A stretch of DNA of 64,000 nt from positions 3,596,001-3,660,000 of the forward strand of contig OY761541.1 of NCBI GenBank assembly GCA_963664625.1, read 5' to 3'. Position 1 is the stretch's first letter, and each line of letters opens with the position of its first letter. The notes beneath the pieces were generated by a model, which worked only from the letters and a program-made list of their open reading frames with translations, ran no database searches and was not told the origin of the DNA. A program made the translations under genes and the position numbers. Below, piece after piece: positions 22,834-30,474 of this stretch. This stretch comes from CBDCFV01 sp963664625. Its GTDB lineage: Bacteria; Chloroflexota; Dehalococcoidia; Lucifugimonadales; UBA3495.

Positions 22834-24072
22834 ATGCCTGAGACCTTCGTACTTGAAAACGTAACGATATTTGACGGCACCGGGCGGGAGCCTTACGGCA
22901 ACGGCGTCGTGGTTGTATCCGACGGTCTTATTCAGGCTGTCGGCCCCATGTCCCAAGTCTCAACGCCCCGGCATGCCGAGGTGATTGACCTGGCAGGGAA
23001 AACGGTCATGCCCGGCCTGATCGACGCCCATGCCCACGTGGGGTTCGTGGAGCAGAACTTTGCCGACGACACTGAAAACCGCCATCCCGGGGCCACTTAC
23101 GCCTACTCGGTGGCCCGGAACATTGAGGATACCCTCATGTACGGGTTCACCACCATCCGGGACGCCGGCGGATGTGACTGGAGTTTCAAGCTGGCGGTGG
23201 AAAGGGGCATGATCAAGGGACCCCGGATGTTCGTCAGCAACTCGTTCATCTCCCAGACCGGCGGCCACGGCGACATGCGGCAGAGGCACGAACGCACCGG
23301 CCCGCGCCGGTACCATCCCCTGATGCCCCAGCCCGCCATCTGCGATGGTGAAGCCGAAGCCCGCAAGGCCGCCAGGGACCAGTTGCGGGCAGGCGCCGAC
23401 CAGTTGAAAGTAATGGCCGGCGGTGGCGCAGCCTCTCCCACCAGCCTGCTTGACTCGCCCCAATTCACCGCGTCCGAGTTGGCCGCCATCGCCTACGAGG
23501 CCCGCGTGGTCAAAAAGCCGGTCATGGCCCACGTATACGTCCCCGAGGGCATACGGAACTGCGCCCAAGCCGGAGTGCGCAGCATCGAGCACGGCAACTT
23601 CATGGACGAGGAAAGCGCGTCGTTGATGATGGAAAACGGCATGTTCCTGGTCCCCACCCTTTCGGTCTACGAACTCATCTCCAGCGTGGGCCACGAGCAG
23701 GGCGCTTCCGACTCCTATGTGGAAAAGATAACCATGGCCAAGGGCGCCGCGGCGCAGAGCGTGGAGATAGCAATGGCTGCCGGGGTCGCCATCGGTTCAG
23801 GCTCTGATGTATACGGGCCTAACGGCAACCGCAAGGCCCTGGAGCTGGAGCTGAAGGCGGCCATCATGGGACCCATCGCCAGCTTGGTCTCGGCCACGCG
23901 CACCAACGCCGAGTTGGTCGGGATGGGCGACGAGATAGGCACGCTGGAACCCGGAAAGCTGGCCGACCTGATAGTGATAGACGGCAACCCGGTCGAGGAC
24001 ATCACCTTGCTTCAGGACGAAGCGAAGATAGTGATGGTCGTCCAGTCCGGCAACATCGTCAAAGGGGCGTGA
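22834..24072 (+). CDS. Amidohydrolase-superfamily metal-dependent hydrolase (prolidase/imidazolonepropionase-like)
   Basis: The 412-residue enzyme has the superfamily pattern: GLIDAHAHVG (first two metal His) near residue 65-75, a candidate carbamylated lysine in QLKVMAGGG, then VMAHVY, SIEHGNF and the metal-binding Asp in GSGSDVYG. The N-terminal beta-sandwich motif (FDGTGREP) and the C-terminal LEPGKLADLIVIDGNP are typical of the group that includes Xaa-Pro dipeptidases and imidazolonepropionase. The substrate is unknown; a peptide- or cyclic-amide-type bond is likely. AGGAGG lies just before ATG 22834. A MFS transporter follows in the same direction and may import the substrate. Confidence 0.82.
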   Translation: MPETFVLENVTIFDGTGREPYGNGVVVVSDGLIQAVGPMSQVSTPRHAEVIDLAGKTVMPGLIDAHAHVGFVEQNFADDTENRHPGATYAYSVARNIEDTLMYGFTTIRDAGGCDWSFKLAVERGMIKGPRMFVSNSFISQTGGHGDMRQRHERTGPRRYHPLMPQPAICDGEAEARKAARDQLRAGADQLKVMAGGGAASPTSLLDSPQFTASELAAIAYEARVVKKPVMAHVYVPEGIRNCAQAGVRSIEHGNFMDEESASLMMENGMFLVPTLSVYELISSVGHEQGASDSYVEKITMAKGAAAQSVEIAMAAGVAIGSGSDVYGPNGNRKALELELKAAIMGPIASLVSATRTNAELVGMGDEIGTLEPGKLADLIVIDGNPVEDITLLQDEAKIVMVVQSGNIVKGA

Positions 24073-24096
24073 TCGCATAACGGACCCGGCCCGCCC

Positions 24097-25341
24097 ATGA
24101 ACGACTCGGACACGCCCGGAGAGGAGGTCGTCAGCACCCCTCTTCGCGGCTGGGCGGTGTTGTTGCTGTTCCGGGCCCAGGAAAGCAGCTCCACCCTACT
24201 TTCCTACACCTTTGGTCTGTTCCTCCCGTTTATCAGCGACGACCTGGGCATAACGCCGCTCCAAGCAGGGCTTCTTCAGGGAATCTGGTGGGTTACCAGG
24301 GCTACCCTGTCCCTGCCCAGCGGCGCGTTGCTCTCCCGTTTCCGCCCGGTGCTGGTAGTGCTGGGATCATTGACGATGGGTCTACCTTTCCTGTTTCTCC
24401 AAGCCTTCGCCAATGGCTTTATCGTCCTGTTGCTGGCGAGGTTCTTCTTCGTGACCTTCAACGTGTTGGCCACTCCCGCCCGCACGCTGCTGATGCAACA
24501 GTGGGCCGTGCCGCGCCAGTTCGCTCACATCAACTCCGTGGGGCTTTCGCAGCACAGCGTCATCCTGGCGACGTCGGTAAGCGCCAGCGCCCTGGTGATC
24601 ACCTTGGTTGGCAGTTGGCGGATCGCCTACCTGATAATGGCCGGCGTCTTTGTGGCCCATACCCTTGTCTGGATGCTGGTGGCCCAGGAGCGAAAGGCAC
24701 TGGCGCCCGACTTTCGCAGCCAACTACAGGCCCAGGAAGGCACGCCGCTCCAAGCCCTGTCGCGCTATCCGCAGGGTTGGGTAATCGCAGTGATGATGTT
24801 CTTCCTCTCTTGCACCTGGACCGCCATCGTCACCTTCCTCCCCACTTTCTGGGAACAGGAACGCGCAATGTCCCTCATCCTCGCCGGCCCCTTGCTCGGC
24901 TTCTTGTACTACGGCCTCATCCCCGGCGGACTATTGGGAGGCTACCTGGCCCGCAAGGTGACCAACCGCAAGCTGTTGCTGCTCGCCCCGGCTGCGTTGA
25001 ACGTGTTGTTCGGCCTCGCCATAACGGTGACGCCCAGTCCCATCCTCCTGATGCTCCTGATCAGCGGCTTGGGCATAGTGTGGGTCGCCACCCCCGCCAT
25101 CAACGTGCTTCCCTTCGAATTTCCCGGCATCACCCCGCGGGAGGTCGCCGTCATCTCGTCCCTGATCATCACCTTTTCAGGCTTGGGCTTCGCCGCCGGG
25201 CCGGTGGTCACCGGTGTGGTGGCCCAAGCCACCGGTTCCATCCAGACGGGCCTCATTACGCTCTGCGTCCTCACCGGGTTGGGTGCTGTCGCCAGCCTAT
25301 TCTACCCAAGCCGCATCCCTAGCGCACCGGGGGCCACATGA
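24097..25341 (+). CDS. Major facilitator superfamily transporter
   Basis: A 414-residue membrane protein with about 12 hydrophobic helices in two six-helix halves, the usual layout of a secondary transporter. The loop between helices 2 and 3 (LPSGALLSRFRPVLV) resembles the MFS motif A. No family-specific signature was recognised, so the substrate is unknown. It starts 25 bases after the amidohydrolase and may transport that enzyme's substrate or product. Its 3' end overlaps the convergent SMP-30 gene by 23 bases. There is no strong ribosome site, which would fit coupling to the upstream gene. Confidence 0.83.
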   Translation: MNDSDTPGEEVVSTPLRGWAVLLLFRAQESSSTLLSYTFGLFLPFISDDLGITPLQAGLLQGIWWVTRATLSLPSGALLSRFRPVLVVLGSLTMGLPFLFLQAFANGFIVLLLARFFFVTFNVLATPARTLLMQQWAVPRQFAHINSVGLSQHSVILATSVSASALVITLVGSWRIAYLIMAGVFVAHTLVWMLVAQERKALAPDFRSQLQAQEGTPLQALSRYPQGWVIAVMMFFLSCTWTAIVTFLPTFWEQERAMSLILAGPLLGFLYYGLIPGGLLGGYLARKVTNRKLLLLAPAALNVLFGLAITVTPSPILLMLLISGLGIVWVATPAINVLPFEFPGITPREVAVISSLIITFSGLGFAAGPVVTGVVAQATGSIQTGLITLCVLTGLGAVASLFYPSRIPSAPGAT

Positions 25342-26236
25342 TCCAGCCCCGCCGCCCGGTGTCGCGGGTCCTGATCAGGTGACCCTGCCCGGTGGTGACG
25401 TACAAGGTCCGCTGGTCGGGGTCGCCAAAGGCGCAGTTGGTCGGAGTCTCCACGCCCACCGGCATCGGGTATGTCTTCAGTACCCGACCCGTAGGAGTCC
25501 ACACATAGATCATCGGTCCCGGCCCGCTCACCCAGTTGCCCGCCGTGCCGAGTATGTTCCCTTCCGAATCAAAGCACATGCCGTCTATGCCCCGCTGGGG
25601 CCCGCGATGGTCGGTCCCGAACTGGTGCAGCACGAGGTATTGACCCAGGGAACCGTCGTCCAATATCGGGTACGACCGGAGTTCACGCACCCCGCCCGGC
25701 TCGTTGTCCGTTTGAATGATGTAAAGGGTGCGGTCATCCGGGGACACCAGCAGGCCGTTGGTGCCCGTGGTGTCGAAGGTCATGCGGCGGCAGGTCCAAC
25801 TCCCGTCGGGCTGAGGGTCAGCCCGGAGAATATCCCTGTTCATAATCTCCTGTTGTTCGCTGGGGTCGATGTTGCCCTCGTTCCACGGATTGCTGAACCA
25901 GATTCGCCTCCGCCGGTCGATGGCAAGGTCGTTCGGAGTGTTGAGCCGCTGCCCGTCAAGGCTGTCGACGATGGTGGTCGTGCTTCCGTCAGGCTCGAAC
26001 CGGACTATGGATCGCCCGCCGGAACAGCACCCGTAGAGACGCCCGTCGGCATCGAACGCCAAGCCGTTGGTGTGGTTGGTGTTTTCCCGGTAAATCGAGC
26101 ACTCCCCGGTCGCGGGATCGTAGGCCATGATGCGGCTGGCGGGGATGTAGGTGAATAGAAGCCTTGTCCCGTCCCAAACTGGGCCCTCGGTCAAGCGGCT
26201 GAAAGGACCTGCTACCTGTTCCCATTCCAATGACAT
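25319..26236 (-). CDS. SMP-30/gluconolactonase-family beta-propeller hydrolase
   Basis: The 305-residue protein follows the six-bladed SMP-30/LRE family. The metal ligands can be placed at E17 (LTEGPVWDG), an Asn in RLNTPNDLAID, an Asn in GTNGLLVSPD and an Asp in GIDGMCFDSEGN. Enzymes of this fold open sugar lactones such as gluconolactone or act as lactonases of other kinds; the exact substrate is not readable. There is no signal peptide. AGGAGGG lies 6 bases before ATG 26234-26236. It is convergent with and overlaps the MFS gene, so probably belongs to a separate unit. Confidence 0.85.
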   Translation of the reverse strand: MSLEWEQVAGPFSRLTEGPVWDGTRLLFTYIPASRIMAYDPATGECSIYRENTNHTNGLAFDADGRLYGCCSGGRSIVRFEPDGSTTTIVDSLDGQRLNTPNDLAIDRRRRIWFSNPWNEGNIDPSEQQEIMNRDILRADPQPDGSWTCRRMTFDTTGTNGLLVSPDDRTLYIIQTDNEPGGVRELRSYPILDDGSLGQYLVLHQFGTDHRGPQRGIDGMCFDSEGNILGTAGNWVSGPGPMIYVWTPTGRVLKTYPMPVGVETPTNCAFGDPDQRTLYVTTGQGHLIRTRDTGRRGWIMWPPVR

Positions 26237-26412
26237 GGCGCCCTCCTGACTCTTTTGTGATTTGGTCTCGACAGTTTCATACGACTACGGTGAAAGTATA
26301 TGCCTTGCGGTTGGCAAACAGGTAGCCATTCCACCAAAGCCATCCGGCTACCGCTTTTGTGTTAATATAGCCCTCAACCACAGAACCTTATCGTTGCGGA
26401 GGAAAGTTCAAA

Positions 26413-26880
26413 ATGGCTTCAATGATAGACGGAGAATCCTATCTGGGGCGGGTATTGGTCCGCCCGGTCTCCCAGTCCAAAGACGTTACCATGTATTTCT
26501 GGCCCCTGCGGTGCCTCAAGAGCAAGATGGGCGGCCCCACCTTCGGCGTCGACGTCCGCGGAGAGGAAATCATCCGGTTCGACCCCCACGGCCCTCGCGG
26601 TCACTGGCACAAGGGCGGCTACGACAAGCTGGGCGCCGGCGGCTCGCACCAGGACTTCCCCGAGGGCATGGTCGATATGGACGAGCAACTGTCATGGTCG
26701 CTGGAGCAGGTCAAGCAACAGACGGCGACGTTCCTTGCCGAGGCCGGCTACACCGACGCAGCAGCGTCCGTAGACCCGTCAATGCTCGAAGCCTTCACTG
26801 AGGCCATCGTGTCTCACTTGGAAAGCGAGGGAGACCTGCGCTCCAGGGCCATAGAACAGGGCCTGATCGTGGCCGACTAA
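26413..26880 (+). CDS. Conserved-looking protein of unknown function
   Basis: I do not recognise this 155-residue protein. It begins with a beta-rich half (residues 1-60: YLGRVLVRPVSQSKDVTMYF) and then has a dense His/Gly segment, PHGPRGHWHKGGYDKLGAGG, that could bind metal. It ends in a helical half (about 85-155). The sequence is well structured and codon use resembles its neighbours. GGAGG lies about 9 bases before the ATG. The next gene, a PaREP1/HEPN-like protein, follows after 34 bases and may be co-transcribed. No signal peptide or membrane helix is present. Confidence 0.7.
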   Translation: MASMIDGESYLGRVLVRPVSQSKDVTMYFWPLRCLKSKMGGPTFGVDVRGEEIIRFDPHGPRGHWHKGGYDKLGAGGSHQDFPEGMVDMDEQLSWSLEQVKQQTATFLAEAGYTDAAASVDPSMLEAFTEAIVSHLESEGDLRSRAIEQGLIVAD

Positions 26881-26914
26881 GATTCCTTTTACCTCTACCT
26901 CGGACGGAAGAGAC

Positions 26915-27442
26915 TTGACTACAACCCAACAGCCGTCTCCAGGAAATGCCGACGTCGGCGACCATGTGCTGATGAGCCGGAACTTTCTGGAGCAGGCCAA
27001 AATCGAGTTGAGCAAAGGCGACGGCCTTCAAGCATCCGAAAAGGTATGGGGAGCTGTCGCCCACGCTCTAAAAGCCATCGGGGTCCAGCGCGGGTGGCGT
27101 CACCGGTCCCACCAGAGCATCCAGGACATCGCCGCCCACATGGACGACGAGTTTGACCGGAGTGACTTTTTCCCGCACTTATTGATGGCGGAGTCGATGC
27201 ACCAAAACTTCTACGAGAACGACCGGGAAGAAGTCCAAATATACCGTGCCATAGATGACGCGGAAACGTTCCTCACCAAGCTGGACGAGGTGCGGACGCT
27301 GCCGCCCAGACCATATACCATTTCGACTGTGAGCGCACAATCCAGGTTGCGGCGGCTGTTGGGCCTGCCAAGGGAGGAACCACCCCCGATGGGCGCCCAC
27401 TCGAATGTCGGCTTCAGCCTGGCCCACCCGGAGAATGACTAG
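26915..27442 (+). CDS. PaREP1/HEPN-like protein, copy 1
   Basis: The 175-residue protein is mostly helical. The region FLEQAKIELSKGDGLQASEKVWGAVAHALKAIG, followed by WRHRSHQSIQDI and HQNFYEND, matches the PaREP1 family, which belongs to or resembles the HEPN superfamily. A paralogue lies at 49409-49780. HEPN proteins are often RNases or nucleotide-binding toxins, but the RxxxxH-type catalytic motif is not clearly present here. The start is TTG 26915, with GGAAGAG upstream; ATG 26972 would begin just before the family core. A C-terminal proline-rich tail (about 130-175) is unique to this copy. A clear terminator follows. Confidence 0.75.
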   Translation: MTTTQQPSPGNADVGDHVLMSRNFLEQAKIELSKGDGLQASEKVWGAVAHALKAIGVQRGWRHRSHQSIQDIAAHMDDEFDRSDFFPHLLMAESMHQNFYENDREEVQIYRAIDDAETFLTKLDEVRTLPPRPYTISTVSAQSRLRRLLGLPREEPPPMGAHSNVGFSLAHPEND

Positions 27443-27463
27443 CAACCCGCACCGGCAATTATG

Positions 27464-27496
27464 AAAAGGGGACGCCGTGACTGGCGCCCCTTTTTT
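27464..27496 (+). terminator. Rho-independent terminator
   Basis: The stem AAAAGGGGACGCC / GGCGCCCCTTTT with one mismatch or bulge closes a 6-base loop and runs into TTTTTT. It lies 21 bases after the PaREP1-like gene. The A-run on the 5' side could let it also work for leftward transcription. Confidence 0.8.
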
Positions 27497-27515
27497 GTGG
27501 CTCCCTTCTCCAACC

Positions 27516-27545
27516 CGTCATTCCCGCGAAGGCGGGAATCCATAG
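27516..27545. repeat. REP-like palindrome, copy 2
   Basis: CGTCATTCCCGCGAAGGCGGGAAT plus CCATAG: near-identical to the copy at 16794-16824, in the gap between the terminator and the next leftward gene. Confidence 0.78.
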
Positions 27546-27609
27546 ACTTCCGTGGCGAGTTAGGGAACATCAGCAGGAATAGTCGGGTTTGAGATAGTTT
27601 CTAAATCCC

Positions 27610-29265
27610 CTAACGCCCCACCCAACGGCCGTAAATAGGATACTGGCTGCAAACAAACTCGATGTACGCTGGCTGGCCGGCATCGTTGGCCGCCAAAGCC
27701 CGCTTCAGGGCCGGGGCTACCTCCGACGGCTCGGTGACCCGTTCCGTGTGGTAGCCCAACTCCCCAATTACCCTCGACATGTCCACCTCGTCATGGCCCA
27801 GGACACGGTGGGTGAAGGGATCGTGGCCGTCTCCCCAGAAGCCGGGACCGTAGCCGGCGAACCCGCCGTTGCTTACGTGGGCAATGGTGATTCCCAGCTT
27901 CTGCCGCAGCGGCACCTCCAGGTTGCCCATCATGTATCCCAACCCGGCCTCTCCCGTCACCGCCACGCAGTGTTTCTCCGGGAAGGAAATCTTGGCCGCT
28001 ATTGTCGCCGCCAAGCTGAACCCCAGAGAGGACACGTTGCCCCAACCTAAGAACCCCCGCGGCACCAGCGTGTCGTACACCGTGCTCAGTTGGTCGCGGG
28101 TGTTGCCCGACTCGTGGGTCACGAACGAGTTTAGCGGGTCGAGCGCCTCCATCAACCCTGCATAGACCCGGTAGGGGTTGATGGGCCGGTCGGTGGAAGC
28201 CATGGCCTGCCGGTACTGCGCCAACGCCTCGTCCCGCGCCGCCTTCACCTCCGCCGTCACGTTCCCCGGCGGCCTGCCGTTGCCCGCGGTCTTGTCCGAC
28301 AACTCCCTGTTCAAGGCTTGCAGCGTAAAGCGGGCGTCTCCGATCAGCGCCGCCGCCGTCGGGTAGGTCTTGTTCACGTGCAGCTCGTCCACCGTGCAGT
28401 GAATGATGGTCTTCTTCACCGCGTTGGGTATGCCGTGGCTGAACCTTCCCGGTGAAAGGCTGGAACCCACCGCCAGCAGCAGGTCGCACTTGTTCAGGTA
28501 GTGGTCAACCTGGTCGCCGCGCACGCCCACGAACAACGGGTGGTCTTCCGGGAATGACCCCTTGGCCTTCAGGGTGCTGATCACCGGCGCGTTGGCCAGT
28601 TCCGCCAACTCTTTCAACTCCGCAGAGGCCCCGGCGTAGATAACTCCTTCCCCTGCGTAAATCAGCGGGTCATGCGCGTCCAGCAACAATTGGACGGCGC
28701 GCGCCACGTCGTCGGGATTGGGCAACGACTTCCACCCCGTCACTGGCGCGTACGGGTCGGCCTCCTCATCGTAAAGAGCGTCGGCGTCCGGGATGGCCAG
28801 CACCACCGGCCCGGGACGCCCGGTACGCAGCATGGTGAATGCACGGCGCATGAACTCGTGCAGCCGCTCCGGTCTGTCCAGGTACCCGTACCACTTGGAG
28901 ACCGACTTCAAGCTCGATGTCACGTCGAACTGGCTGTTCTCCGTCTCGCCGATGGGCACTCCGTCGGTGATGCACAGCACCGGCGAGCCGTCCTCGTAGG
29001 CTTGCGCCATGCCAGCATAGGCCACCTGCAACCCGGCCGCGTTGACCCCGCCTTGGAAAGTCGCTACGCCAATGGGAGAACCGGCGTTGATGCGCGAGAA
29101 AGCATCGGCCAGAGCCACGGCGTAGCGGTCGTCCCGCATCATCACCATGGGAATACCTTCACGCCCCAAGGCGTTGTTCACCTTGCAGACCGGGAAGGTC
29201 GATACCCATTCCACCCCTTCCTGCTTCAGAATGCGCCCGATACCCGTCGCCACGCTTATGGTCAT
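27610..29265 (-). CDS. Thiamine-diphosphate-dependent enzyme with altered catalytic acids
   Basis: The 551-residue protein has the three-domain layout of acetolactate synthase-like enzymes (PYR, central and PP domains). In the PYR domain the catalytic Glu of the usual RHEQ motif is replaced: the sequence is MMRDDRYAVALADAFSR, so Glu becomes Asp. In the PP domain the GDG metal motif reads TGEAGLGY, so Asp becomes Glu, with N in HVSNGG. These two swaps are unusual and could change chemistry or abolish it. Start ATG 29263-29265 has GGAGGAAAG upstream; an earlier in-frame start at 29364 adds an unrelated N-terminus. Substrate and cofactor state are unknown. Confidence 0.8.
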   Translation of the reverse strand: MTISVATGIGRILKQEGVEWVSTFPVCKVNNALGREGIPMVMMRDDRYAVALADAFSRINAGSPIGVATFQGGVNAAGLQVAYAGMAQAYEDGSPVLCITDGVPIGETENSQFDVTSSLKSVSKWYGYLDRPERLHEFMRRAFTMLRTGRPGPVVLAIPDADALYDEEADPYAPVTGWKSLPNPDDVARAVQLLLDAHDPLIYAGEGVIYAGASAELKELAELANAPVISTLKAKGSFPEDHPLFVGVRGDQVDHYLNKCDLLLAVGSSLSPGRFSHGIPNAVKKTIIHCTVDELHVNKTYPTAAALIGDARFTLQALNRELSDKTAGNGRPPGNVTAEVKAARDEALAQYRQAMASTDRPINPYRVYAGLMEALDPLNSFVTHESGNTRDQLSTVYDTLVPRGFLGWGNVSSLGFSLAATIAAKISFPEKHCVAVTGEAGLGYMMGNLEVPLRQKLGITIAHVSNGGFAGYGPGFWGDGHDPFTHRVLGHDEVDMSRVIGELGYHTERVTEPSEVAPALKRALAANDAGQPAYIEFVCSQYPIYGRWVGR

Positions 29266-29377
29266 TGGTCTTTCCTCCGGAAGAATTTCATCCATTAGTC
29301 CTAGTAGACCAACCGCTTTGAGAGGTACACCCCAAGACCGAGCGCGGCCAAGATAGCCGCGCAAGTGGTCAGTTTTA

Positions 29378-29956
29378 TTATGATGTTTTGCTGTTCAACC
29401 AACGCTGTACCTCAGAATCGTAAGGAAGATTCCTTGCCTGAAGCCAAATATCCTGTAGAGTCTTCCGCAAATCGTAAAGGGCAGACAAACAAAGACGCTC
29501 AGTCAGTACCTGACCATCCCCTATATTCAGTCGTATTTCTGCTAAGGGTGTATCCAGCGTCAAACGTGACTTCCCTTCGGTCAAAGAAATCACCTGAAAA
29601 GTAGCTTTCTGACCATTAAGCGGTAGGCTAAACGATTCTTCCATCAAGACACCTCTCACGTACCGTTCTGCTTCTGAGCGAGACAACTCTTTAATCTCTC
29701 GGTTCAACCACACAATGCCCCTTTCGAGGGCGTCGACTAACTTGGGCGTGGCCCACAAGACGAACAATCCGGCCAGCCCCACGCCAAAGGCCCATAGGAC
29801 TACATACTCCAGGAACCATATAACCCAATTGTCAGGCACGTTTAGCAGTGACAAGGGTAGCACGATGAGCGGCAACGCCAGCATGAATAACAGGGAAATG
29901 GACAGGGCCCCGGTAGAGACTACAATTAGGCCCAGGTATATACCACGGACAAACAT
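29378..29956 (-). CDS. Two-helix membrane protein of unknown function
   Basis: The 192-residue protein has two N-terminal hydrophobic segments (about 8-35 and 45-70) followed by a soluble domain of about 120 residues that is mixed alpha/beta (SRLTLDTPLAEIRLNIGDG). No family was recognised. GGGAGGG lies about 9 bases before ATG 29954-29956. It directly follows the lipoprotein gene, whose stop is one base upstream of this start, so the two are probably made together at the membrane. Orientation and role are unknown. Confidence 0.7.
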   Translation of the reverse strand: MFVRGIYLGLIVVSTGALSISLLFMLALPLIVLPLSLLNVPDNWVIWFLEYVVLWAFGVGLAGLFVLWATPKLVDALERGIVWLNREIKELSRSEAERYVRGVLMEESFSLPLNGQKATFQVISLTEGKSRLTLDTPLAEIRLNIGDGQVLTERLCLSALYDLRKTLQDIWLQARNLPYDSEVQRWLNSKTS

Positions 29957-29957
29957 C

Positions 29958-30461
29958 TTAGTCCCTCCCTAATGAGGAGAAGTGCGTGTCCCAGTCCTTG
30001 CACATATCGTGGCTACGGCTGATCATATTGACGAGGGCATGTCCCGTCTCAGCCCCAAAAGATGAGTGCAACTTGTCCACCACTACATCCGGCTCATACT
30101 CGACCATTAACTCAAACGCGTGGTGCGCCGCATCGCAATAGAAATCCATTGTCGTGTTGAAGTCGGGAGGGTATTGGGGCTTGACGGGCCGGTCGCCTCG
30201 CCCCTCTTTGACACACGTCTCGACCAACGAGGCCAACTGCCCCTTGGGGTCGTTATACGTCATCGTGTGCGCGCCCAGCTCAACCAAGTACCGCATTTCC
30301 TGCACCGCCTCCGCGCACAACAGGTCCATCTCTGTGGGCGCGGCGGGGGTAGGGGAAGGCGCGCTGGGTTCGACTGAAGCGGCGCACGCCACTATGAGCG
30401 GAACGGTCAGAAGCACCAAGATGCGCCTATTTAGGGGTTGTAAGTGAAAACGACGACTCAT
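29958..30461 (-). CDS. Putative lipoprotein of unknown function
   Basis: The 167-residue protein begins with a signal peptide: MSRRFHLQPLNRR, a hydrophobic core ILVLLTVPLI and a lipobox IVAC with Cys at about residue 26. A proline/serine-rich spacer (SAPSPTPAAP) is followed by a soluble domain with several cysteines (LLCAEAV, ETCVKEG, FYCDAAHH, DMCKDW). No domain is recognised. It is probably lipid-anchored on the outer face of the membrane and acts with the membrane protein encoded downstream. Confidence 0.75.
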   Translation of the reverse strand: MSRRFHLQPLNRRILVLLTVPLIVACAASVEPSAPSPTPAAPTEMDLLCAEAVQEMRYLVELGAHTMTYNDPKGQLASLVETCVKEGRGDRPVKPQYPPDFNTTMDFYCDAAHHAFELMVEYEPDVVVDKLHSSFGAETGHALVNMISRSHDMCKDWDTHFSSLGRD

Positions 30462-30474
30462 AAGGACCTCGTCC

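Noticed and set aside
22641..22841. A 66-codon frame before the amidohydrolase
   Set aside because: It overlaps the next start, has no ribosome site or family resemblance, and no supporting conservation can be seen.
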